Shown here: in pieces, positions 42,781 through 54,609 of the stretch | Layout: every line of letters starts with the position of its first letter | Position numbering within the stretch: position 1 is the first letter of the stretch | From: Blattamonas nauphoetae | Lineage: Eukaryota; Preaxostyla; Oxymonadida | Assembly: GCA_033064195.1 (NCBI GenBank) | Contig: JARBJD010000276.1 | Span: 35,589 to 99,588, forward strand | Direction of reading: 5' to 3' | DNA: 64,000 nucleotides | Made by a program: the position numbers and the translations under genes | The notes under the pieces: model-generated | Seen by the model: only the letters and a program-made list of their open reading frames with translations | The model's database searches: none | What the model was told of the DNA's origin: nothing

Positions 42781-43150
42781 ACTTTCACTCATATAAGAGC
42801 GAACACATTTGAATGTCGAGGTATGCCCGACCTGTGAATCGTCTTCTGATCATTTCGTTTATTCAATGACCGAGTCATATATTGGCTCCCAATATCTTCA
42901 AAATTTCATATTTTCCTTCTTCGTCATTGTTTCTATTCTCTTAATTGACTTCCATTCATCATTAAGGTCATAATCACCCTTCCACGTCAAAAATCATCGT
43001 TCATTTTCTCAACTGAACACTCCAAGCAGATCTCACTGATCATCTGTAGTCGCGCAAGCTCCTTCACTCCAATATCCGTGATTGTACTCCTATTGTGCCA
43101 GTAACATCTTACCAGTGTGACTCGATCTTTCGTCACCCTCCCTTTGCTTT
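42781..43150. other. Region without recognised gene
   Basis: About 370 bp, A/T-rich. The N-lobe of the kinase-like gene that follows would be expected here, but no N-lobe motif (glycine loop, VAIK lysine) could be read in any frame. Either it is lost or it is too decayed to see. Confidence 0.35.
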
Positions 43151-45740
43151 TATCAGAGTAACTTTATCATTGGCCGAGGTTCTCATGATCTGAACAGGAT
43201 TAATCTTATTGATTTCGGTCTTGCGAAAAGAACACACACAGGAAACGGCGAAGAATACCCCAAACGCAGTCATGTCGGTTTCAGAGGAACAGTAAGAAAT
43301 GCCTCGCTCCGAGCGCATCACTTTAAGGATCTCGTTCGAGTTGACGATCTTTGATCGGTGTTGAATTGCTTATATGAGTTCTTAATTGGTAAGCTTCCAT
43401 GAAACGATCTGAAGTCACGCCATACAACAGGAAACCCACCCATCGACTTCTTCGCTTGGGAACGAGATGCTCAGAAGGAAAAGGAGCAGAATCAGGAACA
43501 AACAAACAATCTGACAAAAAAACAACGAGATGAACAACGCACTCGAAGTAAACAGAACAAAGAACAACAGGAAATCAAGTCTGCGAAAAAACCGTCCGAC
43601 GAGCACAAAACATCGCGTTCTTCACGATTCACGCAACCGGAAATCAAACCATTTGACAAAGAGCGACATGAAAAGAAGAAAGCTCAGTAGAATCAGCAAG
43701 TACCACCGCAGACCGTCGAAACAGTATCACCCGTCCAATCTCACGTTCCCCCTTCAGTTCGCATCCACAAACATTCCCATTCCTCGCCCTTGCAGTTCAG
43801 AATGGATTATCCGACACAAACAGCCCCTCAACAAATTCCTTCCCAGCTCCACAACAATTGCTCACCTCTTCTGTTCAACATGTCGAAAGGAAGCCCCACA
43901 GAGCAGCTGTCTCCCCTTCTCCAACACAACTTCACCGCAAACTCCGGCACACCCACCCCAACCCCCACCTTCTCCCCACTCGCCACAAACCCCTTCATGA
44001 ACCTCGTCCACTCCACACGCACCAACACCCACCACCCAGACACCGACAAATATCTTTCTTTGAACAATCTCAACGAGACGACCGAATCTCTCTCGCAGTG
44101 ATCAACTTTTACGTCGTTCTCGTTGGTTTCAGGCAATCCATCCACACCACAACCGACACTCGCTCTCTTTCCCACAAATTGTTCGATCACAACACTGACC
44201 ATGAGCAGAGCAGATTCGGAAATCACGCTTTCGTCTTTCTTAACCGACACTGGGAGTCTGCATTCGATGGGTTTGATCGCGCAGACGGAGGGGATCATGG
44301 AAGGAGGGCAGAAGCTCTCCCCACGCAACGAGTCGCACAACACGCTGAGCAGAAGCACAACACACGTGGAGAGGAAAGAGAAAGGATTTGAATCAACAAA
44401 CAGACTCCACTCGAAACACACAATGGACAGCAACACACTCCAAACACCGGAGCCTCTCTCACCGCCTCCCCCCTCCGCAAACAAGCGCATCGAAGCCTCG
44501 TCCAACCTCGCGCACGCCTCGTTCACCTCCCAACAGCTCACCGCCAGCCAAGAAACCGGAGAGAAGATCCACAACGGTTCGTCTGGCGACATTTCTCGAC
44601 ATTCTCAGCCACACCAGCAAACTCCACGACAGACTCGCCACTCCACGGAAGCGACCATCAACGGAATACGTCAAACGAGCCGACGTCGTTCCGCACCCGT
44701 CGCGGATCGGTTCGGCCTTTATGCAGCCAACTTACTCACAGCGCGCACTCTTCCTTCTCAACCCGAACAGACAGCTCGAGCAGTCAGAGTCCCTTCCGAA
44801 CGTCCCGCGCACGTCGTCTGAGGATTCTGGCCTCTTCTCTTCGGACGATGGCATGGATGGACTGTTCAAAAGTCGTTCGGCTCCTCATTTCTCGTGTCAG
44901 CACACCAACGTCAGTTTTGATTCGATCCTGCATTTCTTTTCATCTCATCGCTGTGTCTACCACAAATCAAAGCTGCACTCACTCCTCCACACTTTTCCCC
45001 ACCACACCTCCAAAACCCATCACGGCTCCTCCGACGAGCTGTGGACGCCCGAAGTGCCCGAGAAGACCCAGCCGCCAGTCTCGCCCATCGGCTCCACGTC
45101 GAGCACACCTCCCACCGACCACAGCGCGCACGTAGGCCGGATGCGAGCGATGTAGTCGGAGCCTGTTCTGTAGGTGTTGGAGGGGGGCGGACTGGACGTC
45201 ACGAAAAAGATGTTCTGTCCGTCGGCGAGGAACGTGCCGACGTATTCGATGAAGAAAGCAAAGACATCCCAGACCATCGAGGACATCCCGCCCATCCCTC
45301 AGCATGAATCACAGTACATCCAGCTGGACAACACACACTCCAAACGAGAGCGAGGCGCCCCACAACAGCCTCCACTCGACCAACCCCAGCTCGACGCAAT
45401 CAGACTCTCTGCCAACCCCAACCGGCAGTCCTTCCCGCAGATGGGACGCAGCCAGATGTCGTCAAGCCACGGACACAGCCACCACAGCCAACAACAGACC
45501 GACCTTCAAGGCCTCCTCCTTCACAGAGCGGGCAGTACGGAATGGTTGAAGGTGTCTCGCCTCATTCGGGGATGATGCCTGGGAAGTCTCTCCTCCAACA
45601 GCAGTCCCTGGCCAGAGGATCGGCAAATGCACCAAACATGATTCCTCGTCCACAGAAGCAGCAGAGCTCGACAGATCAGAAGAAAAAAAGACAGAAGACG
45701 GGATCCGATGTGGGGTCTCTCCTTCGGTAGTTCATCATCA
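43150..45740 (+). pseudogene. Casein kinase 1/tau-tubulin-kinase-like pseudogene
   Basis: After an acceptor-like T-T-T-A-T-C-A-G (to 43155), the frame reads S-N-F-I-I-G-R-G then I-N-L-I-D-F-G-L-A-K-R (DFG at 43211-43219) and G-F-R-G-T-V-R-N-A-S, the CK1-family activation segment. The next conserved D-D-L-W-S and L-P-W positions carry TGA instead of Trp (43352-43354 and 43400-43402), and the HRD region upstream is unreadable. Downstream, 43440-44101 and 44125-45560 read as a long Ser/Thr/Gln/Pro-rich tail with a probable 35-nt intron near 44098-44132. Such disordered tails are common in CK1/TTBK relatives. The missing N-lobe and the stops make this a probable pseudogene. Confidence 0.5.
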
Positions 45741-47330
45741 ATTCCCTCGCCCCGTACTGTGGAAATGCGATGCTCTGCCTAGACAAATCACACAAGCTGC
45801 AAGTATTTCCGTATCCTTCCATCTTCACCATCACCAAGTTCTGCGACGGATTGGTCGTCATCTTCGACAGCATCCATCTAATATTGTTGTGCGAGGGACA
45901 TAAGAAGCGCAAGAGTCTGAAACGTGCGAAGCAGCAACAGAGATCGATGCGGGTGTGCTCGAGACGAACACGCACAGAGGATTGAAGGAACTGATTGCAG
46001 TGCGAAAGAACTGAAAGATGGCGCAAGTCGTGATCCGCATAATGGAGCTGCTGCAGCTGATTGCGAACACTTCAGACGCAGCTGGAGAAGCAAACACGCC
46101 GCTCTGAAGATGTGTGCCAGCTCCGTGCGAGTGTGTGCCTGTTGATGCAGAGTGTGTGGGCCAGCTTGGATAAGAACGTGCTGAACAAGTGACGCGTTCT
46201 GGGCGGGTCGATCAAGACACTTCGGATGCTAGTTGAGCTTGTGAGGGATTCAGAGAGGATCCTTCTCGTTCCGAACAACACGCCAGACGAAGAATCAGAC
46301 GTCGCTCATGCTGACTGATATACACTACCGAACTGTCATTGCCCGCCCCACATTCGGCTCCCCTCTTTCTTCGTCATGTCGTTTCTACTCTGCATCTCGA
46401 CACGCCTTAGGATGCCGTCAAGTGTCCATGTTGATTGCTGATTCATTAATATGGATGTTATTCAGCTGAAACATGAGTCAGCAAAGACGGGTATACTCCT
46501 CTTCAACTGACAGCCAGATCAGGACACTCAAAAGGAGGTCGGACAGCATCCTCTCACTGCACGTGTCGGTTTGAGAGCTGTCCGAGAGAGGTGGCTGCAG
46601 GGATAGTGTAGCTATGTCGGAGAGAGGCTCTGAAGGAAATGACTGTCAAACAAGCATCTTTGACAACACATTTCAGACACTTCGTCGCAAATTCGTGTGA
46701 ACTGCACTATGGTATTACTCAATCACTGTATCCTTCATTGAGCGAGCTCGGATGCGTGAAACTACAATCTGAAGACTCTCACCTTCTCAGGAAACACTGG
46801 TGGTGACTAATGAAGCTCTCACGCGGGCCAAGCTCATCACAGGTTGTAAAGACGATACGAGGGACAACGGGAGATTTAGTTGCGGCTACAGACGTTCTGC
46901 CTACGTCCCTCTGGAATATGGCATCCCCAAATGTCTGACAGTTCAATGTCAGCTTTATGTTGATGAGACAAAGACAGACACAGCTGGATGCGGATCGAGG
47001 TCCACGCCATGACGATCGGTGTGAAAAGCAAAGAACTAGAGGGGCGACATCTCTGGATTCACTGTGATAGTCGTTTATCTCCCATCCTCAATGACCATTA
47101 CAGGCGCAGACACAGCCACGATCCCTCGAATTGACTTCAAGTTTCAGTTGCCTGGACAGTGTAGTTTTTCATTTTACTCACTTCTAATAACCACATTTCA
47201 CTTTTGCCTGTCACCAGTTCCCTCTTCGTTGACACAAAACACGTTTGTGGATCATTTGTCAACAAAATGAGTGATCAACCCATATCAAAACAAGTTGACA
47301 TCCAGCGACCAGAACCAATGAAAAACTAAA
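45741..47330 (+). pseudogene. Unresolved coding-like fragments
   Basis: Short protein-like pieces occur on the plus strand, for example VVIRIMELLQLIANTSDAAG near 46030-46090, a 71-aa piece at 46800-47012 and an apparent last exon ending K-Q-V-D-I-Q-R-P-E-P near 47320 after a T/C-rich acceptor at about 47219. A Cys-containing minus-strand piece overlaps 45700-45880. They cannot be assembled into one gene and no family was recognised. I regard the region as decayed host genes. Confidence 0.25.
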
Positions 47331-48122
47331 CTTTTCCCCCAAGTTCATGCTTGATGAATGTGGGACAATCAGGAATCTGTCAAAAAAAGGAGGAGTCGAG
47401 TCTCGAAAAAAAACACCCAATTGTATTGATCCGATGTGTAATGTGCGAGAGAGAGCATACTTCCACGGTAGAGGGTTGTTTCATCATAATGGGAAGAACA
47501 GTTTGAATCCAAATGAATCAACTTGACGACATTGATTCTGATGACGATACGTCTCTCTTTATTCCACCAGAAGATGCCGAATTCGAAACCAGAGAAGAGG
47601 CCATAGAAGATTCAAAAAAACATGCCTTAGCCAATGGGTACGTTCTAACCATCGCAGGAGGTGCAGCCAAATAAAAAGCAGTTCTAAAATGCAAGCACTG
47701 TCCTTGCTATTATCCGAGAAGCACAGATACAATCCAGAAAAGAAAACGGATAACTTTGAAGGGAAGCTGTCCCTTTGGAGTGTACATTAGGAAAGTCGGA
47801 GAGGGAAAATGGAGAAGAACCTGGAACGAGAAGGAGCATGACCATCGGAAGCCCGAATTTATGGGTATATACCACGAGGCACGAACTGTTACAAATGAGG
47901 AAAAAGAAACAATCATCACACAGCTTGCCAGTGGAACACGTCTCAGAACCATCGTTCAGTCTGTCAATTCTACTCGCGAGACGGGACTTACAAGCCGCGA
48001 TCTGACAAATCTTCGCCGTTGCGAGCAAAAGAAAACAATGAATGGAAAGACACCAATGGAGACTTTACAGTCTGTTCTGCAAGAGGAGAAATGGCTGTCA
48101 GAAATGAAGGCAGATACAGGTA

Positions 48123-48958
48123 GACTAGTTCTGAATTGTATTTTAATTTTTCAGAAATGTATTTTAATATTTCAGAAATGAACATAATTGTTCAGAAATG
48201 TATTTTAATTGTTCAGAAATGAACATGATAGTTCACAAATGAACAGAGATTTTTCAGAAATGAACAGCGATTATTCTGAAATGAACAGTGATTATTCAGA
48301 ATTGAACGGCCTCTCTCTGTGTTCAGATTTGTGATTCATTCTCGACTTTCAACTCAACATGAGAATATCGAGGCGATCTCATCGTCGTCATCGGTGATGA
48401 TCATTGGTTTTCGAAGTGGAATTATCGTGCACTATCCTGGACAATGTCCTTCAGTGTTGGAGTTCAATTTTTTGTGCTCTTTTCATAAGAAATGATGAAA
48501 ACCACGAGTAAGACAGAGTAGATGTTGGTTGATTTTTGTCATGGTGGAATTCTTTTTGCAAAAACCAGATTTTAGCTCCTCGTCTGTCAAAATACCTGTG
48601 AACTGAACCCGATTAAAGAAAACTTTGGAACTATGGCCCGGGAGAGTAAGTAGGTCTCTTCTGAGATGAGAACAACCATATATCTTATATAATTCAAAAT
48701 CTCTCAGTGCGATTACCTGACGATATATGACAGTGGTCATTTAAATGGAGTTCCATCCGTTCTTTCAACCTCTTGTAAAACGTGTCGTCGAAAAAATATG
48801 CATGTAAAAGGACTGTTCATTTACGAACAATCACTGTTCATTTCAGAAAAATCTCTATTCATATATGAATAATTCCTGTTCATTTTTGAATAATTAAAAT
48901 ACATTTCTGAACAATTATGTTCATTTCTGAATAATTAAAATACAATTCAGAACTAGTC
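48123..48958. mobile_element. TA-flanked MITE inside the MULE ORF, 836 bp
   Basis: Inverted ends GACTAGTTCTGAATTGTATT are flanked by TA (48121-48122 and 48959-48960). Each arm contains several spaced repeats of TTCAGAAATGAACA. The interior shows no coding potential. Removing the element plus one TA rejoins the MULE frame exactly, giving A-D-T-G-S-C-T-D-G across the junction, so the boundaries are secure. Probably mobilised by a Tc1/mariner transposase. Confidence 0.85.
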
Positions 48959-49753
48959 TAGCTGTACTGATGGACATCTTCGTTCGCTATTCTTTGCTGA
49001 TCCACAATCTGTTGAGCTCTTTCGAACCTTTCCAACTGTTCTGTATATGGATTCGACATACAAAACCAATCGATACGGGATGCCGCTTCTTCACTTCGCT
49101 GCAAGAACAGCTTGTGGGGATGTTTTCTCAGTCGCCTTCTGCCTGATGAGAGGTGAATCAGAAGAAGACATATCCGAAGCCCTGATCTGGTTCCGTGACT
49201 CAATTTCGTTCGCAAACGTCTCTGTGATTATTTCAGACCGCTCTCTGGCCCAATTAAATGCCCTGGAAAGTATAGTTCCTTACGTTCCAACAATTCTATG
49301 TCGATTTCATATTCTGACGGCCGTTAAAGCCCATTTTCTACCTCTTCTGACAAACGAAAAAACGAAAATGCCGGAAAGCAGACAACTCGAACGTTTTATG
49401 GCAGACTTGAACATGTTGATCAACCTCCAATCTAAATCTGGCTTCATCATAAAATTGGAAGAAATGAAAAAACAGTACAAAACTCCTACTGGATTCGAGT
49501 ACCTGTCACGTACATGGTACCATATGCTGAGAAATTTTGTTCCTACTCGATCGACCAGTTTTCTCATTATGGGGAAACAACAACTTCTCCTCTTGAAGGA
49601 CTTCATCGTGTCCTAATAGTAGCGTCAATAAAGCACGAAAATCAATAATTCACGATCTTCAAGGTGGACAATATTACCTAGGCATGGGCAGTGGTCGGTC
49701 TGAAAGCATCGAGTCCAGTCCCTAAAAATAAAACAGTCGGCGACTTTTTTGAA

Positions 49754-49826
49754 GTGCCCTTTAGTCGAGTGGTAGCACGGAAGCTTTTTGCTCCCCGGAC
49801 CCAGGATCGAATCCTGCCTGGGACAC
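49754..49826 (+). tRNA. tRNA-like sequence (73 nt, probably not functional)
   Basis: It is 73 nt long with acceptor GTGCCCT pairing GGGACAC (one mismatch, one wobble), an A-box-like TAGTCGAGTGG, and a B-box GGATCGAATCC. A candidate anticodon loop is CTTTTTG on a stem with one mismatch. The T arm is out of register by about two bases and the D stem is weak, so a working tRNA is doubtful. It lies 75 bp inside the left end of the 49679 element. Confidence 0.4.
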
Positions 49827-50169
49827 TTTATTGTTCACTTTTTCTCATTTTTGATTCACAACATCTCTATAATTAGTTCATCTCATATTTCTCGAAATTA
49901 AAGTGGAATTGTTTGTGGATCAAGAGTCCCTGAGTCGGTCTGTCCTTCCCCAACATCGGACAAAAAATCGGCCTGTCCGACCGACACCGACTCTCCCTCT
50001 TTGTTTTGACAACATTACTACGACTCCAGATGAAGAGAAAATGGTATTCTATTTCTTCTCAAGACATCCCAATCACTTTCTCTCGTGATCTCGCTCAAGA
50101 TAGTCTGTCGTCCCACTACCGAATCGGATCATGACACCATTTTGGATATAATCTCAAAGAATCCGATCC

Positions 50170-51500
50170 TTCTCATCTTGAAGGAAAATGAAGGTGTCGA
50201 AACGAGCCGACACGATCGTATTCGAAGACGAGCGACAAATTGTTAAATTGACGAAGAGGAGGAATGAAAACAATTATCCGGCCGATATTTGCTGAAAACC
50301 CTGATTTCTCCTTTCCAATGGGTACTTTGATAGCAGCAGGCTGGGTACGCAAGCATTGCATATGTGGGCACAAATCCCGGACCAAAGACACAGATCGAAC
50401 AGTGTGACATTTCACCTCGCTTTAATCCATGTATTGCACTGTTTTTCGTCTATTCTGGACAGATTTGTGGAGAGAGCAGCTGTAAAGTGTCATACACGTT
50501 CATCCGAGAACCTGGCCAAGAACTCAAGCCGGATGAACACAAATTGACATACCAGGAGGCTTCAAACTACATTAATCAGTATCTATATCCATTTCATCTT
50601 CATTCTCCTTCATTTTCCTCTTGATATTGCTCATTAGATCGTTCACACAAACAGTCCATCCTCGACCTGCTATAAATCGACATCCTCAGTTGCAAGGCTG
50701 TATCATAATGTGGACTATGTTTTTGCCCTAATTTTCTGCTCACAACCAATCTGGGTCACTGGCGAACTCGAACCACAAGCCATTCCTCTCATCTGTCCTC
50801 AATTTTGCTTCAGATTCCTCGGTCATGATTCGATTGGACTTTAAGAACAACATAATAGTGGATTTGTTCTGATCGGTTTTCAGTCATTCTTTCAAACAAG
50901 CTTCACAACGTGTCAAAAGGAACAGCTCATTGACAACAATCTGAACTGGCTGACACACACGTGAAAGATTGGAGAAACAGATTGAACTTCCATTCATTGA
51001 AGATGCATGATAGGGTGGAGGAAACAAGTGGCAGCAGAACAGTTCTCCAGCCTCCAATGAAGATGTTTTCCCTGAAACTCTGAAATGTCTCCAATATCGA
51101 ATTGGTCTCCAACAAACAGAACAACACTGTGCTATTAACAACATATTTGGATACTTCGCCTGTTTACTCAACATTGACGAAGTTAGATGGACACTTCACA
51201 ACCAATCGCTCATTACCAACTGTAATTGAACGACAATACCAGGGATAGACTACAACCGATCAGGCAGAAGAAATCATTTCCAAGGACCTCCAAAAAGCCC
51301 GTCAGAAGGAAGCTCAGAAGAAGTCGAAGGGAGACGAATAAGTCAAACATGATCTGACGGTTCATGATTGGATCGCACTGAACACAACACACAGTGTAAT
51401 CCCTTTTCAAATTGAAGTTGTCACAAAACACCTCAACTCCGGAAATTCACATGCTGAGCTGACAGAGATGAAAGAAAATACAACGACGCCATTCCTCGAA
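50170..51500 (+). pseudogene. Coding-like pieces inside the Pack element
   Basis: Plus-strand pieces with protein character, such as SGQICGESSCKVSYTFIREP near 50450-50520 and an acidic/basic helical piece near 51260-51340 (ISKDLQKARQKEAQKK). The latter could belong to the middle of an alanyl-tRNA synthetase, whose editing domain follows, but this is uncertain. Stops and frame changes are frequent. They are best regarded as captured and decayed exons. Confidence 0.3.
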
Positions 51501-51587
51501 GGACTGCACTAATACACTGTCAAACGCAAGAACATTACTCAAACAATTGATCTGACCTCTTCACAACACATTGAATAACATCCTGAA

Positions 51588-52180
51588 GTGGAAGTTGACA
51601 TGCGCTTGAATGCACTTGAATTCGAGGCAAACGTTCAGATTGTGCTGAAAACACCCGGAAAAAACAATGTCCACGATCTTGTTGTGCTCACCCAGACCGT
51701 CTTCTACCAAACATCAGGTGGCCAAGACCACAACAACGGAAAGCTCACCCTATTCTTCCCGAAGCCTGAAAGAAGTCGATCCGAAGGCTCGTTCGCTGAA
51801 ATCCTCGCCGATCGCACCGCAGCTGTGTTTGATGTGGTCGACCTTGGGAAGGCTGGACATTGTGTCACACACCAGATCGTCCCTGCCCTAACCGAGCAAC
51901 ACGTCCACAATTCAGAGTTCTCGCGTTTGGACAGATCGACAAAGAACGACGCTACCAGCTTGCCTGCCATCACACTGCCACCCATCTCATCCACTGCGCT
52001 GCCCACACAGTGCATCAACAGCACATATGGCAGACCTCAGCCAAAACGACAGTCGTGCAGGCCCATCTGGATATCACCCACTTCGCTGCTCTGAAAGATG
52101 AGGAAATGGAACTGATCGAAGACTACACCAACAAGCTGGCGACAGAGGAGCTGGTGCTGTGTGCGTTCAGCAACATGTGA
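51588..52180 (+). pseudogene. Alanyl-tRNA synthetase editing-domain fragment
   Basis: The first frame gives V-L-T-Q-T-V-F-Y-Q-T-S-G-G-Q and H-N-N-G-K-L, the signature strand of the AlaRS/ThrRS editing domain. After one frameshift near 51920 the next frame gives R-R-Y-Q-L-A-C-H-H-T-A-T-H-L, the zinc-binding H-x3-H motif, and D-I-T-H-F-A-A-L. In a complete enzyme this domain hydrolyses mischarged Ser/Gly-tRNA(Ala). Here neither the catalytic N-terminal domain nor a start is present and the frame is broken, so it is a non-functional fragment carried by the surrounding element. Confidence 0.7.
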
Positions 52181-52744
52181 CATGGGCAGCTGACGGAGTC
52201 CGAAGCGTTGGCACAACGCTTCTTCCACTGCTTCAAACGGCTCGATACGCAAACACCGACATAACAGACTGCACTCATCCACCTCACAATCTCTCAAAAC
52301 GACGTAGGCTGTTGTTTCTTTTTGATTCACTGTCCAGCACCTTTTCTCTGTTTTCATGGACAAACTCAACTATTTGCCGTTGATTTTTCTTCCCACACAC
52401 AAGCACATATTCACTGTTCTTTAATCTAGTTTTACAAATCAATCTCAAGGAATCAGAGACACAAATTGTGAGAAATGGGTACGATCGTCAGGAAAAGCAG
52501 TCGGTCGGTCGACGAGCAGTCGGACCGACCGCTGCCCATGCCTAATATTACCGTCCGTGCGATGATTTTCCTGAAGTGGTATAGCTATTTGACACTTTTC
52601 GACTCAAGAGAGGGGTTCAAAAAGTATGGGATCTCTTTTTTTGTCAACAAGTTGAAACTCGATTTAAGCTCACCTGAAGAGGAGAAAGTCACTTCAGAAC
52701 ACATTCCCACATGAATAACCCTCTCAAATCGAAAATCGACAATC

Positions 52745-54560
52745 ATACGAAGAATGGGTCAATCTTGATCAAAACAATCATCATTTCGTAGATCAAATGA
52801 TCATACCTGCTATTGAAGTGGAGAGTGCTTTATCTCTCATACAGATATAGTCATTATTCTTCCTATTTCCGCCAATCAGACACTTCTATCACATGGAGCT
52901 TCCATCTCACTTCACAACTCAAATTTTGACGCATCTACCATTCCAACTGTCTTATCTCCTGTTCTCCACTCGAATCTTTTCAGACAGAAGTGATCCAAAA
53001 TTTCATGTCACTATTTTCTGCCCATCTGGTTTCTTCTCCGCCATCCTGCAAGTCCGGCCGCACAATTAATTGGACCATCTATACTCGATCTTATTCCACA
53101 AATCCACTTTATTTCCAAGAACTTGATGATCAATTCGTCCATTTTTCCTCGCACTGCAGAAATACCGGCATTGTCACGCAATCACAATCAATCACTGTGA
53201 CTTGTTAATCGGGTTCTCTGATCTGCGCGGAGCTCACAAAGGAGAGTTTTCGAAAAGTAGTCATTCCAACCGGTCATTACGCAATCATCTCATCAGAAGC
53301 AGAACAATGTCGTCTCGTCAAAGATCTGAAGGTCGATCTTCACGGAATGACCATAAATGTGAAATTCACGACGTTCACGCGATCAGTGAGGACAATCACC
53401 ATGGAACTCACCTCTTTGCCCACCGCTCTGTAGAACCTTAGTGCGATGACAGCCGACAGGATGACAATCTCATCGCGAACTGCGAAGCGGTCTCCACATG
53501 CTCAACCCCTCCACATGCTCATAATCAATCCAAAATCAAACTAAATTCTTTCTCAGATGTCTGCAGCATCGCCCAAACAACTGTGGATGTTCAGGGCAGC
53601 TAAGCATCGATTGCAGTGGAAATGGGGTGTGTGTGTGAACGAATCGGATCTTTCCTTGTCAACCAGGATGTCCTAATCGTCCCTTCGACTTTCACAAACG
53701 CACAAACCACATCGTCGATTCGACAGGATCGTTCACTTCAGTCGACGTTTTCACCCTCGATTGCTCCACCTTGTTCTCCACAACGCCTCTCGTCATCAAC
53801 TTAATGGCCGATACATCGTCTCTCGACTTCACCGTTCGAGGGTGATCGGCACCCATCTCTCCGAAGGGATCCTCGCTCATCTACTGTGAGTTACCCTTGC
53901 TCCGGACCCTTCACGTGTCGAGTGTGGGAGCGCCACGGTTCGGATCATCTCGCTTGGTCCCGAATGCGGATGGCTGTGCGGAGTGTGTTGTTGAATCATG
54001 CGATCGAACCGTTGACCATGACGACACACTCACTCTGACCTCGGCAGCCCTGTCGCCGTTTCTGTCTGTCTGTCGCTCCTGTTAGACGAAAGGGGCTGAG
54101 ATCTCTCCTGTCGGAGGGTCTGCAACCACTTTCAGGTCGCCCCGGACGCGGCTGACCTCATACTGCACATACACAAGTTTCAGTTGAATTCCCGTTCTAT
54201 ACACCGTCTGCGCTGCTTCTTCTTGTCTTCGACGCGCCACTGCGCATCGCGAGCCTCCTTCAGAACGAGAGGGCTCAATCTGCCACCAAGAGCCCATTGT
54301 CTCGCCAACCATCATCTTCGTCGACAACGAAAGGCACAGGCCACAAGAAGGAATCCCACGAAAGCGAAGGATAAAGATGAACTGGAGGATCCCAACACCA
54401 AGGGTCACCGCATGCCTTGATCGTGAAGCTTGATCACGAACTGTATCGAAAGTCGAAATCGCCGTCTGAAGCTCATCATCGAGAACACACCTTCGCCAAA
54501 GAGGGTTCAGATGGAAGCAACGACGCGGCAGTCATCGTCCGAACAGATTTCGATAGACTG
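52745..54560. other. Region of unresolved coding-like fragments
   Basis: Plus-strand pieces around 53270-53440, 53620-53880 and 53900-54085 have Ser/Thr/Val-rich, strand-like character reminiscent of the surface proteins at the left of the window, but stops interrupt every frame. A 108-codon open frame on minus at 54408-54082 may be a shadow. No transposon ends, tRNA or regular repeats were seen. Confidence 0.25.
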
Positions 54561-54609
54561 AAAGTGTGACATCAACCATAACAATCACAGACATCACCAA
54601 CGTTATTCA

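Larger units (their letters stand above)
49679..52544. mobile_element. Pack-type TIR element with AlaRS fragment, 2,866 bp
   Basis: Inverted ends TAGGCATGGGCAGTGGTCGG and the complement at 52525-52544 are flanked by an 8-bp duplication ATATTACC (9 bp if the adjoining A is included). The first bases G-G-C-A-T-G-G-G equal those of the Merlin element at 20494, suggesting the same transposase family. Subterminal GTCGGTC motifs occur at both ends. It contains no transposase. It holds a tRNA-like sequence near the left end and fragments of alanyl-tRNA synthetase plus other unrecognised coding-like pieces on the plus strand. The host sequence joins in frame across the TSD, so the insertion hit the 3' part of the MULE gene. 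Confidence 0.78.
47513..52714 (+). pseudogene. MULE transposase (FAR1-type) with two nested insertions
   Basis: From the ATG at 47513 the frame gives an acidic N-terminus, then a FAR1/WRKY-GCM1-like zinc domain (C-K-H-C near 47690, G-K-W-R-R-T, E-H-D-H near 47840). After the MITE at 48123-48958 comes the MULE core: M-D-S-T-Y-K-T-N (first catalytic Asp at 49050), I-I-S-D-R-S-L-A (second Asp) and C-R-F-H. A TAA at 47672-47674 and a one-base shift near 49550, after which H-Y-G-E-T-T-T reads on, inactivate it. The sequence resumes after the second insertion (49679-52544) and ends at about 52714. Transposase of a Mutator-like element. Its own terminal repeats were not found. Confidence 0.75.

Noticed and set aside
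43340-43410. Alternative genetic code with TGA as Trp
   Set aside because: Other genes in the window end at TGA or carry it as a lesion at non-Trp sites; two decayed TGG codons in a damaged gene are the simpler reading.
44295-45305. Long minus-strand frames opposite the kinase tail
   Set aside because: They mirror low-complexity Ser/Pro/Thr coding on the plus strand; no motif supports them.
47280-52720. LTR or non-LTR retrotransposon
   Set aside because: No reverse transcriptase, RNase H, gag-like or poly(A)-tailed structure was seen; all identifiable transposases are of the DDE DNA-transposon type.
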